Shown one piece after another: positions 22,641 to 34,164 of a stretch of 64,000 nucleotides of DNA. The notes beneath the pieces were generated by a model. The model saw only the letters and a program-made list of their open reading frames with translations. It had not been told where the DNA came from and did not search any database. Numbering within the stretch: position 1 is the first letter of the stretch; every line of letters starts with the position of its first letter. Source of the stretch: Dryococelus australis (Eukaryota > Arthropoda > Insecta > Phasmatodea > Phasmatidae); the NCBI GenBank assembly GCA_029891345.1, contig CM056998.1, positions 174,106,239 through 174,170,238 of the forward strand, read 5' to 3'. The position numbers were made by a program, and so were the translations under genes.

Positions 22641-22865
22641 ATAATTAACACAAATCACTTTCCCATATAATGGCTGTCCTCATCATCTCTTCAATCATAA
22701 TGTTAAATAATGGGACGACTGCTACCCTATTCTCTGTCAAAACAGTCTCAGCCACTACATGCATTATCTTATGTTCCGGCAGCCCCTAATGGAAGTGTTT
22801 TACCAGGTGTACTTTCCTTGATATGAAGGTGGTGAGGGGCTCGAATGGCTGTTGTACCTGGTGTG
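22641..22865 (-). pseudogene. Element C RT N-terminal remnant
   Basis: Weak remnant near 22790-22690 (HVVAETVLTENRVAVV and FNIMIEEMMRTAIIWESD), which resembles the AEHEIPLTEDR and MIESSES blocks preceding RT in B and E. It directly joins capsid on one side and RNase H on the other, which locates the internal deletion. Confidence 0.45.
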
Positions 22866-23189
22866 TTAAAGTTCGTTATGTGCCTGTAGTGAGGTGAGTG
22901 CACCACCAACCCTGCACTGGAAGCTATGCACAAACCCCTCCCTTGCTATATCGTAGTGGTTTAGGGAATGCCAGTGGATTTTCGCCTCGCCTTGCAGTTG
23001 TGTACCCACACATCCTGCCCATTCTTCCTCCCAGTCCCCATACCATTTTAGAAGGTACGTACAGCGTTTCAAAACTACCATGAGATCTTCAGATGACGTT
23101 CCTGCTAAAGTTGGGAGTGTTTGAAATTGCGTTGGAATTTTCTTCTTCTCATTCTCGTGCTGTTGCATCTTGTGACTTGCCTGTGACAT
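22866..23189 (-). pseudogene. Element C Gag capsid
   Basis: A 107-codon stretch with IPTQFQTLPTLAGTSSEDLM, then CTYLLKWYGDWEEEWAGCVG, and then TQLQGEAKIHWHSLN. This is the start of the gypsy capsid fold shared with A, B, D and E. The preceding residues are charged and low complexity. The upstream region (23190-23550) is proline/threonine-rich linker, as in D and E. Confidence 0.75.
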
Positions 23190-23552
23190 TTCTTGAGGCT
23201 TGCTCTATTGTCTCCAACTCTGATATGGTGTCACTTCTGCATTTATTATTGGCATTGTTGTCACTGGTGTTGCAGTCGGGAATGGAGTGAACATGGATGG
23301 TATGACTCGCAGAATATTTTACGGAAATAATAAGGTGGGGTAATATGCCGGTAACAATTGGGAAAATGGTGTAGGTGGTATGAGTGATAGAGGTGCTGTG
23401 GTTAGGGTTGGCATTGGGTGGGTGGACTGAATCTCCTTCACTTGCATGCTATCAGCTGTCACATGAATTTTGTTTATGTGTGTCAGTTGCTTCTTTCCTT
23501 CCTATGCATCACAGTCCCCACACAAAATTTGCGCTCCCTGAGCCGGCCTCTC

Positions 23553-23744
23553 TCATGCAGTTTGAAACCGCTCATGCACAATTGTGTTGCAGTTACAACA
23601 TTTTTGATTGATACCTTCAGTTTCTCCCCTGCATGTTGCTCTTGAACACACAGGGATGTGCCGTTCGAATTCAACAAAGAATTCCTCCCACTGGAAAGGT
23701 GCACATTGTGGTTGCATTGAATTGTGGTTACAGTTTTTACACAC
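23553..23744 (-). pseudogene. Element C second PHD-type finger
   Basis: Cysteine-rich stretch: CSRATCRGETEGINQKCCNC, then a His in IVHERF and, after a stop, ILCGDC near 23525-23540. It aligns by eye with D (HCQNFGVSAHERC ... MCHHC) and is followed in both by a similar tail ending HVTADS / HVTSVN. The spacing is that of a PHD finger (C4HC3), but several ligands are altered. The frame also contains the last pair (CKNC) of the preceding finger. Confidence 0.6.
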
Positions 23745-24150
23745 TTAATGTTCTCCCATTGTGCTCTCGAATTCCATTTCGTCTAGACACTCGCGATGAC
23801 ACTGCAATTGGCACAGTGCACACATGAGGTTTTGGGTACCCTGTCCTGCACACAACAAATTACTGCACAAGTTCTCCTTTACTATTGCTGACGAATATTC
23901 TTGCACGTTATTTCCCAAAATGTTGGTGGTTGTTTGGTAGTAGTGTTCATTTTCCCATTTCACTGATAGTTCACGGTTGTCTGCAGCATGTTTGCTCGCT
24001 GGGCTGGACTGACACTGGCATCGGAAGTAGTTATTGCCAAACTCATATTTCGTGATGAAGTCCTGAGGTGAATAATACTGACAAAGTAGTGCCAGTGTGC
24101 TGTCTTTTGTCAGTCCAGTCATGGTTTTTTTTATGTAAGCAAAGCCCACG
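23745..24150 (-). pseudogene. Element C Gag N-terminus and first PHD finger
   Basis: A 140-codon stretch. The N-terminal block (GLTKDSTLALLCQ, then FITKYEFGNNYFRCQCQSSP) is conserved with E (DSTLALL ... GGNNFQCRCQSSP) and D. After a divergent linker, the first PHD-type finger reads CSNLLCAGQGTQNLMCALCQ, then CHRECLDEMEFESTMGEH, closing with CKNC just downstream. The C-x-C next to SSP is also conserved and may bind metal. Function is inferred only: chromatin or histone-tail binding is what PHD fingers usually do. Confidence 0.65.
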
Positions 24151-24900
24151 TGCTCGCGGACGCACAATGCAGAAGCGTGGCGATGTGCAGCATGGGCATA
24201 TCACATCGCGACTGTCCCTGCTTGGTACAGCGCCAGAGACAATGCATGGCTCGTTTATCTGAGGCATGGCACAATGCAGGTGGTCAGCTGGTCACCAGTG
24301 CATGGATAGCTATTGTTTCTCCTAATCTTCATTTCTCTAAGTTCCTCCTTTGTGCTATGCTGCGTGATGCGGATGGAGGGGGTTGGTGTGCAGCGACTCA
24401 CAGCAGTCCTTTGTCCCACTGCTGTGACATTATACTGTTTCAAAATGGTCGCTTCTTTGTCCACGTGCTCGCCTTCTTGCAGCAATGGCGGAAACTCACT
24501 GTTTTCCCCACGATTTTCTCCACTTATCATGTGTTAACTTTTCCGACATCGTGCAGGCGACTGGAAGGCGTCCCAATGCTGTTAACGTCCAGTAGTGCTG
24601 TCCTCGTTGCCTTCATCATTGCTGGTAGTGGGATTTCAGTGGGAAAAACGTTCAGTGGAAAATTGAAATTTGTGACAAATTTTGCTATTTTTGAAGTCAC
24701 GAAATTATGGTGAAAGGATAGGCCACAAAGATGGGCGACATTTCGACGGCTGCCAAGGTGTCCAAATGCGGTACGAATCTGCCGCGCATGCTGGCAGCCA
24801 TTTTGACATTGTGTAGTGGTGTGATTTAATGTAAATTGGATTTTGAAGAGCGGTGAAGTCTGGAATGAGGCCGATAACCATTGGCTGCACTCCTTTTACC
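24151..24900 (-). other. Leader of element C
   Basis: Between the Gag N-terminus and LTR1. Similar in base composition and in short TTTTCC-type motifs to the leaders of D (30.6-31.2 kb) and E (35.7-36.4 kb), suggesting common ancestry. No TGGCGCC primer site was found here. Confidence 0.45.
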
Positions 24901-26016
24901 TGTGCTGTGTCACTCATCTGTAGAATTGCATATAAGTGATGCGCGTCCTACACAGTGAATTATGGGGGCTATTCACACATTTATATATTACGTGATAAAG
25001 TCCTGAAAACACTTGCAATAATATTAAGGATAAAATATCGTACAAACATTCGTTTTGGTGGTAACTGCAAGGGCCTGTAACCTGAAGCACTTTGCAGCTT
25101 ACCTGAATAAAAACACACGTTTCTCCATTGTGACTTTTATTAAGCATATGTTACACTTTCGCCAAGGGAAATACTTTATGCAAGCATACTTACACCAGTC
25201 AGCAGCAGTTAAACTAAGAAAATTGGCCGAAGACCCTTGCGTGACCTATTGTGAATAAGACTTCCCCAGGCAATGCAAACACTGGGCAATGTGAGAGGTG
25301 ATGTTCTGGGTGGTAGAAACGAAACTGTTACAACAGTTCCGGTAAATTAAAGAAAGCCTATTATAGTTACTGATTGATGCAAATGATGATGACCGCCCGA
25401 GCGCACTGAACGACGGTACACACCACCTGCCCCTCGAAGTACTTCACATCTACTGCAGTTCCAACATTGCGGGCGTGCCGGCATTGCTGTACAAGCGAGC
25501 CATTCGGAACTACTTTGCCACGTCACACTTGCAAAAACATAACACTCTCTTACCAAATATGCTCTTACTTACTAATAAAACACTGTGCATACTGAATTAC
25601 ATGATACACTTGCAAATATGTGAAATGAGGTGAGGATGAACACACATGGGAATGAGTACACTTACAGACACTATGAAAACAACACTATGCAATCAACTAT
25701 AGGACACTTTATTTTGCATATGGGTGCTCCCTTGCACACATGTGACCTTGTGTCACCACCCTTGTCCTTTAAAAACATATTGGATAAATAGTAGTACTGT
25801 GGCGCTCTTTCTTGCATCAATCCACACGAGCGCATGTAGCTGTTTGCCCACTGTCATTGCTACACTTTGCACTGCATCGCCTTTTTCACTTTGTACTAAC
25901 ACTTACGCTTGTGTAGTATTGGTCACTGCTACATATGGTAGAATGTGGCTACCTGCTGCTCTTGCTGTGCATGGGGGGAAAACGATCTAAGGGGTGAGGA
26001 ATCTCGGCACACGTCA
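24900..26016 (-). repeat. LTR1, 5' LTR of element C
   Basis: On the minus strand it begins TGACGTGTGCCGAGATTCC at 26016. It carries the hairpin motif at 25261-25286 (CCCAG/CTGGG stem), about 750 bases from the start, the same offset as in LTR2 and LTR3. The inner end is set by comparison of lengths and is approximate. Confidence 0.65.
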
Positions 26017-27150
26017 AAACCATTCTAATTTCCGAAGTGATTGGATTATTTATACGAGTATACTGCTCTACAATAACCACATTTCTAAACAGACAAATAT
26101 GTTTATTGTTTAAGATAGCATAACAGCCTCTTTCTAGTGCTACAGTGACAGAGAACAAATGATTGCCTACATCTGGGACGAATCACGCATCTTCTAAGTA
26201 ACCATTAATCTAGTTTCCTATGACAAATATTTCAATGTCCATATTGCCTTTTCCAAGGTTCTTCATTGTTTGCGCCTCCCCAACTTGTACAAACTTGACT
26301 TGAGAAAAGTCGAGTTACCAATTCTTTCTCATTGTCATATGCTGAGCGGCACCTGAGTCTGCTATCCAAATCATTCGTGGATCCAGCACACTCAAATTAC
26401 TGGGTATCCCCTTAAAAAGCAGTATTTCTCTGAATGTTTTCCTGTTTGTTTTATATTCCCATTGGGACAAGCCTTCTTGAAATGGGCTGTGTGGCCACAA
26501 CCAAAACACACCCACTCCTTCTTGTTGTCATTTGCCTTGTTTTTATTGTTTGACTTGCTTATAATTTTGAGAAATTGTGACTTTGGCTTTTGTTATGCAG
26601 AGAAGGCTTCAGACGAGCTATTAACGCAAGTCTGTCCTCCCCCTCTCTTAACTACCTTCATTTCAACTACACAGAGTTTTTCCTGAAGAAGAGTTACAGT
26701 CCTCTGCTCTCTGGGAACAGAATCCCAAACATTAATAAACTCTTAATTATCTGAAGGCATGGTATTTATCATTTAGTAACCTAGTGAGAAAAGGAGAGTC
26801 AGGTAATTTTACTTTATCATCCTTCCAAGTTTCAACCTGAATTTCAACACAAAAATTTTCCAGTTTAGCCATGTGTTCAGCAACACTGTCAGCAGGATAT
26901 TTTTTATGCCGAATAACTGGTCAAATAATTAAGCCTGTCTCTGTTCAGTCATTGTTCAAAGACGCCATGCAGCTTGTCCCACATTTCCTTGGTGTTGTAC
27001 ACATATTAATGATTTACCTTACCTCACTACCCAGAGAAGATACTATAATATTTAGAGCCAAATATTCTAGCTAATACACCACAGACACAAGGCACTGATA
27101 ATCCTTATCTTTCAAGTCTGCCTAGTTTTTTGGATAAGTACTTTGACGTT
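26017..27150 (-). mobile_element. Copia-like gag/protease fragment
   Basis: Minus-strand remnant of a copia-type element. Capsid segment: PVIRHKKYPADSVAEHMAKL near 26935-26870. A CCHC zinc knuckle CFGCGHTAHFKKAC lies near 26512-26470. The aspartic protease site WIADSGAAQHMT is near 26372-26335, and a pre-integrase block LFSVTVALERGCYAIL is near 26157-26110. The DSG and zinc ligands are intact, but the intervening frame is broken. It ends exactly where LTR1 begins. Confidence 0.8.
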
Positions 27151-27264
27151 TGTCTAATGCACACGAGGCTGGCAACTAGTGCCAAGGTGTTGGTCAATAA
27201 GGATATTAGTTAGGTGAGGAGCGGTGACTATAGTTTTGGAATCTCGGTGGAGATAATTATCCAG

Positions 27265-27271
27265 GGCGCCA
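27265..27271 (-). promoter_or_regulatory. Possible primer-binding site (TGGCGCC)
   Basis: TGGCGCC on the minus strand, matching the 3' CCA-end complement expected of a tRNA primer site. It could belong to LTR2, or to the adjacent copia fragment that starts about 115 bases further on. The same heptamer follows the LTR of element D. Confidence 0.45.
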
Positions 27272-28450
27272 GAAATTGTCGGGTTGACAATATCGTGAAG
27301 TCGGAGAGCAGCTGTGGACTCGTTCCTCAGGGTCGTTCGGCTAAAGACCACGGCAAATCCTCCAAGTGAAGTTGTCTCCTCATATCATAAAAAGTAATAC
27401 TGACTTAATAACTCCCTTACTTGTTGTGTTGTGGGATATATGGGCTCCCCACACGTCTATACGAAGTACTGTTGCTTATTATGCCGCCTCGTGGCCAATT
27501 CATTCGTACTTGCATAATAAATTACACTTGACTTGAGAAAATTAGCGAGAAGGCAAATGCCGTGTGCTGAACTGGAAATAAACCACATGTGGTAACTCGT
27601 CACTGCTGCGATTTATTCAGTACATTATTTCATTCCCGTCGGGAAAAGCTTTGGTGCTGTTTACGAACCCATCAGTTCGGGTAATACTATGCAAAAGACC
27701 TGTGGTCACATGAAATAACTTAGTACAATTTAAGCCTACCCAGGCGATGCAAGCACTGGGTAGGTGCGAGGGGCGGTGGGAGTCTCAGGCAGCTGAAATA
27801 CGAAAAAGTTTCTGGTATGCTAAAGTAACTATTGCTGTGAAATGATTGGTCCAACATGGTGATAGCTGCCCGAGTGCGCGAAACACAAGCCCTTGTGTGG
27901 CACGGTACACCCCTTGCAAAGACAAACGACTACTGACTTTCTCCGTATGGTGTGCCAGCCATCTTGGTTGGCTGGCAACCCACACTGCACTACTTCCATG
28001 CATACAACATTTGCAAATCGGACACTTACCCTGCATGCTGGTTGTAACATATTGCTCCTAAAATTAACCCTGTGAATATTATTCATTATACCTAAACATT
28101 GCACTGCATGAGTGATGTGGTAAAGAATGACACGCGAATGAACATTACAGAAAATTACAAAAAGACACCTTGAAAAGACTGAGGGCTTTAAGGCTGCGAT
28201 GCAGGCATCTTTATTAGTTGTGTCCCCTTGTGTGAACTTACCTTGCCCTTTTATTGCAGAAATTAAATAACAGGAATTGCACAGGGTCTATTTCCAGATT
28301 CCTGTGTCATGTGCATGTGGTCGCGCTCACTCCTTGCCACACTACACTGCACTTGCACTCATAGAGCGCACACACACACGTAATGCATTACAGAACCTGG
28401 TGCTTCGGGCAAACGGGCTAAGGGGTAGGGGTCAACGTGGGCACACGTTA
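27272..28450 (-). repeat. LTR2, gypsy TGACGTGT lineage
   Basis: On the minus strand it starts TAACGTGTGCCCACGTTG at 28450. The hairpin at 27735-27764 has a perfect 9-bp stem (CCTACCCAG/CTGGGTAGG). If it ends at the TGGCGCC heptamer its length is about 1.18 kb, close to that of D (1.22 kb). No gypsy coding region follows it; the next readable sequence is copia gag. Confidence 0.6.
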
Positions 28451-29299
28451 ACTTCCATATTCAACAGATTTTATAACTCCATGTACATTCAGTTGAATCC
28501 TCACCTAGAATTTCCAGTACATCTAGTTGTATTAACCTTCCAACTTATCTATAACAAACCTTGAAACTTCCATATCGCACAAAGATACACAAAAAAACTT
28601 GTGTTATAAAACATTTAAAAACTTCGTCAAACAAGACTAATACTTGCAACACTTGCATCATTAACACTAAATTGCATGTTTGGCACCCATTATCTTTTAT
28701 GTTTAATAAAAGTTAATGACAAAAAAAAAAGTTAAATTTACAACACTATATTTCAGTAATATTAAACAACAGAACACATGTAAAAACAAATAAAAAGCTA
28801 CTAGTGTGTATCAAGTAAGGTTACGTAGAGGTAGGAAAGGTGAAACAAATCCAGCACTGCTTCAATTACATTTGTTTTCACCAACAGGCTCTATGATTGC
28901 ATAGCAAACCCATAAGAGCGACTTTCACAAACATTTGCACTTATGCTAAAAACTATGCTGTAATTTCATATACACATTAACCCTTAATTGCTACCCTAAT
29001 TCATTAACTTCCTCTACAGATGCCACAGACACTCTATTGCTTCACTGAGTAATGGGTCGTGACATATTCCCAAGTGAAAGATGCAGATGTACATTAGAAT
29101 GCACAGCTTGTGTGTTCCGAGGAGTACAATGGTGCAGCAGCTGTGGGCCGATGACTTAGTGAAAGTGTTCTTGCCAGACCATGCAGGAGTGGTCTACATC
29201 AGAGTGGTAGCTCTTATATTGAAATTTACATTTAGGTTGAAGTCTAGGAAAGCATCCTGTAATATCCTCAAAGGATTGTCATTATTCACATATTTGTTT
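28451..29299. other. No gene recognised
   Basis: AT-rich spacer between two oppositely oriented LTRs (LTR2 minus, element D plus). No family motif on either strand. Confidence 0.5.
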
Positions 29300-30519
29300 T
29301 GACATGTGCATGTGTCCCTCGCCTCCTAGACCATTTGCCCAGCAGTGCACCACTCCAGCGCAGCACGCATCAGGGCTCTATGGAGTGTGTTGTGAAAGTG
29401 CACCAGTACACCGGTGTGTCAGTGTAGTGCACATTGCACATGAGCATGGGAGTGCCTAAATAGTACAGGGTAGTGCAAACCTGTGTGTCTATAGGGCACC
29501 CAGTGAAAATAGGGCCGTTATAAAAGGGCTTTATGGCGATTGCCATTCGACCCCTAATAAAAGGTACATGAAGGACATCCCAAATATCAGATCTTATGAA
29601 TATTTCGTCATGCAAAATGTTGTATCAAATCTTTATTGTTTTTCACCTCAAATGTTTCTCCCCACGTAATTTCATTTACAGAGCAAGTATTTGCATGATG
29701 TTACTTGAAATGTAAAATAATTTATGCACTTTTTCTCATAGCAAGGCAAGATATTTTTGACTGTGTACCAGTTGCTTTAGCGAATGTGCAAGAAAGTAAT
29801 TCCAGTATGGCGCACTTAACCCCACCAGACAAGGTTCTGACGCAACGGCAGAGCAGTCAATATAGTCCAAGACTCTTGTTGGCAAGCCTGCATTTCATCG
29901 CATGCTCCAGTGGTAGCATTGTTTTCCCACCAAACACTTAACATGCAACAGTTTACCAAATTTTACCTGAACCTTTATACTTCTAGCCACCGGAGATGCC
30001 TGCCCTGCTCCCTTGTGATTTGCATTTCTCAGGGGAGCTTAATTATTTCCATTTAATTCATTTTCGGCCTTAGCACCATTTCAAAGTGCCGTGTCAGCAG
30101 GCTTATACCAGCCCAGATATTATGTAAAGTGTTTCACATCAGATGATTGTAACATTGAAATGCACAAAATATACCATACATTTGAAGAGATCTGTGTATT
30201 ATAAACATTTACGCCTAACAGCATTTCAGGGCATGGGCCCTTATAACTCCGTTCTAGTGTTATGGTTTACTCAGTGTTCTCCTATTGTGAGATGGATGCA
30301 GTAACTTGTGTATTTTATGTAATTAATCGGGCAACGCGTGGGTCCAGCCAAAGTAGGTCTCTCGTTTAGAAAACTACCTCGGCATTTATGTATCAAGTAA
30401 TTCTTAATTGACAAATCACATTTAATAATTAGGGGCAACATGTGGCAACAAGAGAAAATTATGCTCAGGTAAAACCATCCACAACCCAGGGATAAGCACA
30501 GTCTCCAGCTCCAGAGAAT
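29300..30519 (+). repeat. 5' LTR of element D
   Basis: Starts TGACATGTGCATGTGTCCC, followed by CTCCTAGACC, matching the start of LTR1. The hairpin (GCTCCC at 30007-30012 with GGGAGC at 30033-30038) is about 710-740 bases from the LTR start, as in the other copies. It ends before the TGGCGCC heptamer at 30520. The short CACAGTC near its end is shared with the end of the element B LTR. Confidence 0.65.
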
Positions 30520-30526
30520 TGGCGCC
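30520..30526 (+). promoter_or_regulatory. Probable primer-binding site of element D
   Basis: TGGCGCC directly after the LTR, the expected position for tRNA-primed minus-strand synthesis. I cannot name the tRNA from the bases that follow. Confidence 0.5.
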
Positions 30527-31239
30527 ACCTTCCTGCAATGCCTGGCTCCTACAGGATAAATATTCCAACATCCCTAACCTCAATCAAATCTGCCCCTGAT
30601 GATCACCTTCCACCATCTATGGCCATGTCACATGGTATCAAAGTGTCGCCCTTCTGTTTGGCGTAATTTTCTTCTCCGTAAAATTTCCAGACAAGGAACC
30701 CCAAAACCCGCCAAAAATTTTCCGAAAACTTTTTCCCGCAAAAACTCCTGCCAGTGTATCCTTGCAATATTTTCCAGCTTACCTGCAATGGGGACATTAG
30801 GAACGACGACAGAGAGCCAACACCAGTGCCATGATACCTTCCAGATGCCACCAAGCTTCCTGGAATCATGCCACGTGGTGTTACCAGGAAAGCATGCCAG
30901 AACAATAAGGTAGCCGTCATTGCTCCAGTAAGGCCGGGCACATGAAGCTGAGTGGCCATTTTGGACAATGGAGTGAGGGACGTCAGTCACCCGCCACCCA
31001 CTTAGTGCAGAGATAGAAGCAGGCGGGCACCAGCGCCCCCGCTCATTCTCCATGCCCCTGCTTCACGCCTGACCAGTTGGAGGCAAAAATCACAAGGCAG
31101 CATGGATCATGTGAGCAGCAACTCACCCATCCATCGCCACTGACTACTGAGCATTAATCCTTTCGGTATGCGCAGAGGTGTTTGCCATGAGAGGGGAATG
31201 TGCTTTCTCCCTCCAATGCCACACAGTTGTGATGCACAT

Positions 31240-31737
31240 CACTTGGTCACCCATGCTTGTGGTCATGTTGACAAACAATTGCTGGCAAGATACAGACAGG
31301 TATGTCGCCGCCTTTGTACCTTCAGTGTTTGCATCTAATCCCACAGGATGTAATAGCGAAATATGAACTTGGCATTCAATATTGTTGTTGCACCCGCAAG
31401 ACCAGCCCTTCGTGCAACCATGCCGTAGTCAACCACAAAAAAGACAGTGAAAGTGAAGAGGGAAAAATCCACCTAAACAAACAGTGCAAATTATGTACTC
31501 ACCGATGCCATAAACGTCGAGTTTTCCCAATTACAATTCGCCCTACTGGTGCAGCAACCTATTGTGTACCAGTTAGGATGCAATTACCCTTAAATGTAAA
31601 GTGTCAATTATCATATCACCAGGAATGCTTGAATGAGAACGAAATCGCTACCAAGACAGGATTGGGAATCACATGCAAACAGTACAATACCACTGAGAGC
31701 ATGAAAATATGTGCAGCAAATTGCAAGATTTCCTGAC
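31240..31737 (+). pseudogene. Element D Gag N-terminus and first PHD finger
   Basis: Begins with ACGHVDKQ near 31261-31284 (E has CGFVDKQ), then in the next frame IPQDVIAKYELGIQYCCC with KTSPSCNHAVVNH near 31333-31434. The first PHD-type finger continues NVKCQLSYHQECLNENEIAT and GLGITCKQ near 31596-31683. The second finger starts with ICAANCK just before the stop at about 31735. The cysteine and histidine spacing matches C and E. One frameshift separates the first block from the rest. Confidence 0.65.
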
Positions 31738-32137
31738 ATGATGTGAATGGCAAAAGGACACAAGTGACAATATGGACCCTCACAGAGGTGAGGGCAGCAG
31801 CATCACACATTGCCAGAACTTTGGAGTGAGCGCACATGAGAGGTGCATAAATGGCAATGAGGGAGAAGGATATATGTGTCACCACTGCATAGCGGCAGTC
31901 AACAACAACATGCAACTGTCACATGCTCACAGTGTGCACGTTACCAGTGTAAATAAACCGGCACCGACATCCCAGTCAACACCATCACATCCTCCTGAAG
32001 CAACAACTCATTTTATGTTTATGCCACCCACTCCATGCTATCCAGAGTTACCGATGCTTTACCCAACACAATTTTTCTACCAATGCTGTCAACCATTACC
32101 ACTCCCTAACTATTCAATACAGTCCGCGACACCATAA
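31738..32137 (+). pseudogene. Element D second PHD finger and linker
   Basis: A 121-codon stretch with HCQNFGVSAHERCINGNE then GYMCHHC near 31808-31890, giving Cys, His-x2-Cys and C-x2-C in PHD order. It runs into a proline/threonine linker (SQSTPSHPPEATTHF). The same tail, including HVTSVNKP, occurs in E as MAKVNKPTLH. A broken link in frame separates it from the first finger. Confidence 0.65.
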
Positions 32138-32254
32138 CCATCAACAAATAATGTTGGAACACCTGTCATAGATCAGCTGCAAGGAGACTATAGGGAAATG
32201 AAACAGTTGCATCCACCACTACTGCAACACAGCCAAGACCAACCACAATGGAGA

Positions 32255-32340
32255 CCCTGGCATAATTTCAAACTTTGCCGACATTTGCTGGCACATCAAT
32301 TGAAGATCTAACTGCCTATTTAAGACGTACTAGGGAGCCA
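32255..32340 (+). pseudogene. Element D capsid start
   Basis: FQTLPTFAGTSIEDLTAYLR near 32266-32325 is the conserved capsid start. Similarity to the lineage ends within the following 20 or so codons. Confidence 0.7.
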
Positions 32341-32497
32341 CAATATCCCAGTTCGTGTGCAGATCAATGTAATTTCAACGTATTCGGTGTGGTATTTTGG
32401 TAATGTGTGTTGGGGAACCACAATATCCCTGTCTAAGAGTAACCTCTTTTGTGGTGAAAACAGATCAGCTAATGGGGTGGTAATGATTCCAAAATTT

Positions 32498-33061
32498 TTA
32501 ATATGTTAGCATAACGAATTTATGAATCCAAAAAATTTGCGAAGTTGTTTTTGTGTGTAGCTGTAGGTAGCAGTCAACGAGGAATATCTGTACGGGGTTA
32601 GGTTTATTTCCCTTGTGGTCGACCACATGGCCTAAAAAGTCGATGCTTGTTTTTCCCATGTGACATTTTCTAAAGCACACATCAGACCATTTATCGCTAA
32701 GCTTTCCAAAACAACTACCAAATGATGTACATGTTCTTCCAGCTGTTTGACCAAATTATGACATCGTCAAGGTACACAAGCATATACTCTCCGATAATAC
32801 CATCTAAGTACCATCATTGCCTAGAATGTAGTGGGGACACATTTCAACCCGAACGGCATCGCACAGAATTGAAATCCCTGCCCATCCGATGCTGTTAAGG
32901 CTGTTTTCCTGTGGTCCTCCGACTTCATGGGTACTTGCCAGAACCCACTCATTAAATCTAGGGATGTCGAACTTTCACTTGGCCCAGTGAGCTTAATGAG
33001 TCTTTTATGCTAATGTAGGGCAGAAACGCACAACACATGACTTAGTTTAAGGGACAGAAAT
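32498..33061 (-). pseudogene. Element E RT palm and thumb
   Basis: Motifs, right to left: SLDLMSGFWQVPMKSEDHRK near 32965-32905, TASDGQGFQFCAMPFGLKCV near 32900-32840, the catalytic box VYLDDVIIW near 32782-32755 in a shifted frame, and the thumb KCHMGKTSIDFLGHVVDHKG near 32675-32615. It ends with TTSQIFWIH, the equivalent of VRKFFGLVN in B. The YLDD box is intact, but stops and frame changes break the frame. Confidence 0.8.
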
Positions 33062-33745
33062 CTACGAAAAACCTCCATGTGCCATCTTTTTTGGAGCTAG
33101 TATTATGGCCGAATTGTATGGGCTGACATATAGCTCTTTGACCCCATGATTTTTCATTTCCTGTATCTGCCTCTTAATTATGTGTGTTTGGAGGGTTAAG
33201 TATCCCCGTGGATTGGTACATATAGGTCGGTCCTCAGTCAATGGAATTTCGTGCTCGGCGACTGTAGTACATTTTAAGGCGTCATGTTTTCCAAACACAT
33301 CCCTACGATCGTTTAAAATACACTGAAATGCGGTCTGATGTTCTGGCAGAACCTGGTTGTCAAAGTCCCCTAACTGTACCTCGGGTAGGCTACCTGTCGT
33401 ACAGTGGTCTAGGTTGTACATGGTCCTTCTCTCATTCATGCCAAAATGTATATGCCGAGCTGCCAGCTCTACTATCGTGTTCTGTTCTGAAAGCCAGGTT
33501 ACACCCAAAATTACATCTTCCCTTATTCCTGGCGTAACAATAACTGATGTTATAGTCTTAGTATCATGTATTTTATTGACACTATTTCCTGGCCTATGGC
33601 GGTAATGTTCGTTTGTAGCTAATCTGATCATGTGGTTTGTAAGCTTTATATCCCATTCATTTACCAAATTTGGATGTATGAAAATGTGCGATGCTGCGGT
33701 ATTTATTAGCGTGTGACGCCACTGACCATTAATGGAAAACAGCAA
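33062..33745 (-). pseudogene. Element E protease and RT N-terminus
   Basis: A 227-codon uninterrupted stretch. The retropepsin site reads LINTAASHIFIHPNLVNEW (residues about 12-30); the catalytic Asp position is Asn and the third residue is Ala. It continues with REDVILGVTWLSEQNTIVEL and the closing block ERRTMYNLDH (residues about 75-120). RT fingers follow (AEHEIPLTEDRPICTNPRGY, HIIKRQIQEMKNHG, YNSAIILAPKK). The frame fails at the C-terminus just before the palm. Loss of the active-site Asp would inactivate the protease. Confidence 0.8.
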
Positions 33746-33779
33746 ATGTATGAACTGGGCTTGGCTACTACTGACCTGC

Positions 33780-34160
33780 TAAATGATTGTTTGTTGTGAA
33801 GTCAATTCCTGCATTTGTTGCGGTATGGGCAGGGTGTCGGAGGTGTCTGGTCCCTTCACGCCTGCAACTCGTTTCCCTGCTTTTTTCCACCTGCAGCCTC
33901 CTTGATCCGGCCAAGATGTGGATTGTTGGGGCAGTTGTTATGTCAGTAGTATTGCTCTGTTGCGCAAAATCGGCATGGTCGTTGTGGTGGTTGATTCAGG
34001 TTCCACATCCTGCTTGCACTGCCATTACTATCCATCGCACTTTTTTGTGAGGTTTCTGACCACTGGAACTCGGCGCACCATGAGATTTTTGCTCCTTCAT
34101 TAACACTTTTGGTGGATTGTGTCCCAAAAAAAATGCTGCTGTTGTTGCTGTTGTAAGTTG
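33780..34160 (-). pseudogene. Element E nucleocapsid region
   Basis: Basic, asparagine- and serine-rich segment. A zinc-knuckle-like box PCRFCATEQYY, then a stop, then HNNCPNNP lies near 33985-33925 (C-x2-C ... H-x2-(N)C). It lies between capsid and protease, as expected of nucleocapsid. Broken frames. Confidence 0.55.
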
Positions 34161-34164
34161 TTCT

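Larger units (their letters stand above)
22080..26016 (-). mobile_element. Gypsy element C with internal deletion
   Basis: Minus-strand copy. Read right to left: LTR1 (26016 to about 24.9 kb), leader, cysteine-rich Gag N-terminus, PHD-type fingers, capsid, a short RT remnant, and RNase H. Most of capsid to RT is missing, so the copy carries an internal deletion. It is truncated after RNase H. Its LTR start abuts a copia gag/protease fragment, so C inserted into, or recombined with, that copia element. Confidence 0.75.
29300..32340 (+). mobile_element. Gypsy element D, truncated in capsid
   Basis: Plus-strand copy: LTR (29300 to about 30519), TGGCGCC primer site, leader, Gag N-terminus, PHD-type fingers, linker, and the first 25 or so codons of capsid. 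It stops near 32340, just before the RT end of element E on the opposite strand. No protease or pol is present. Confidence 0.7.
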
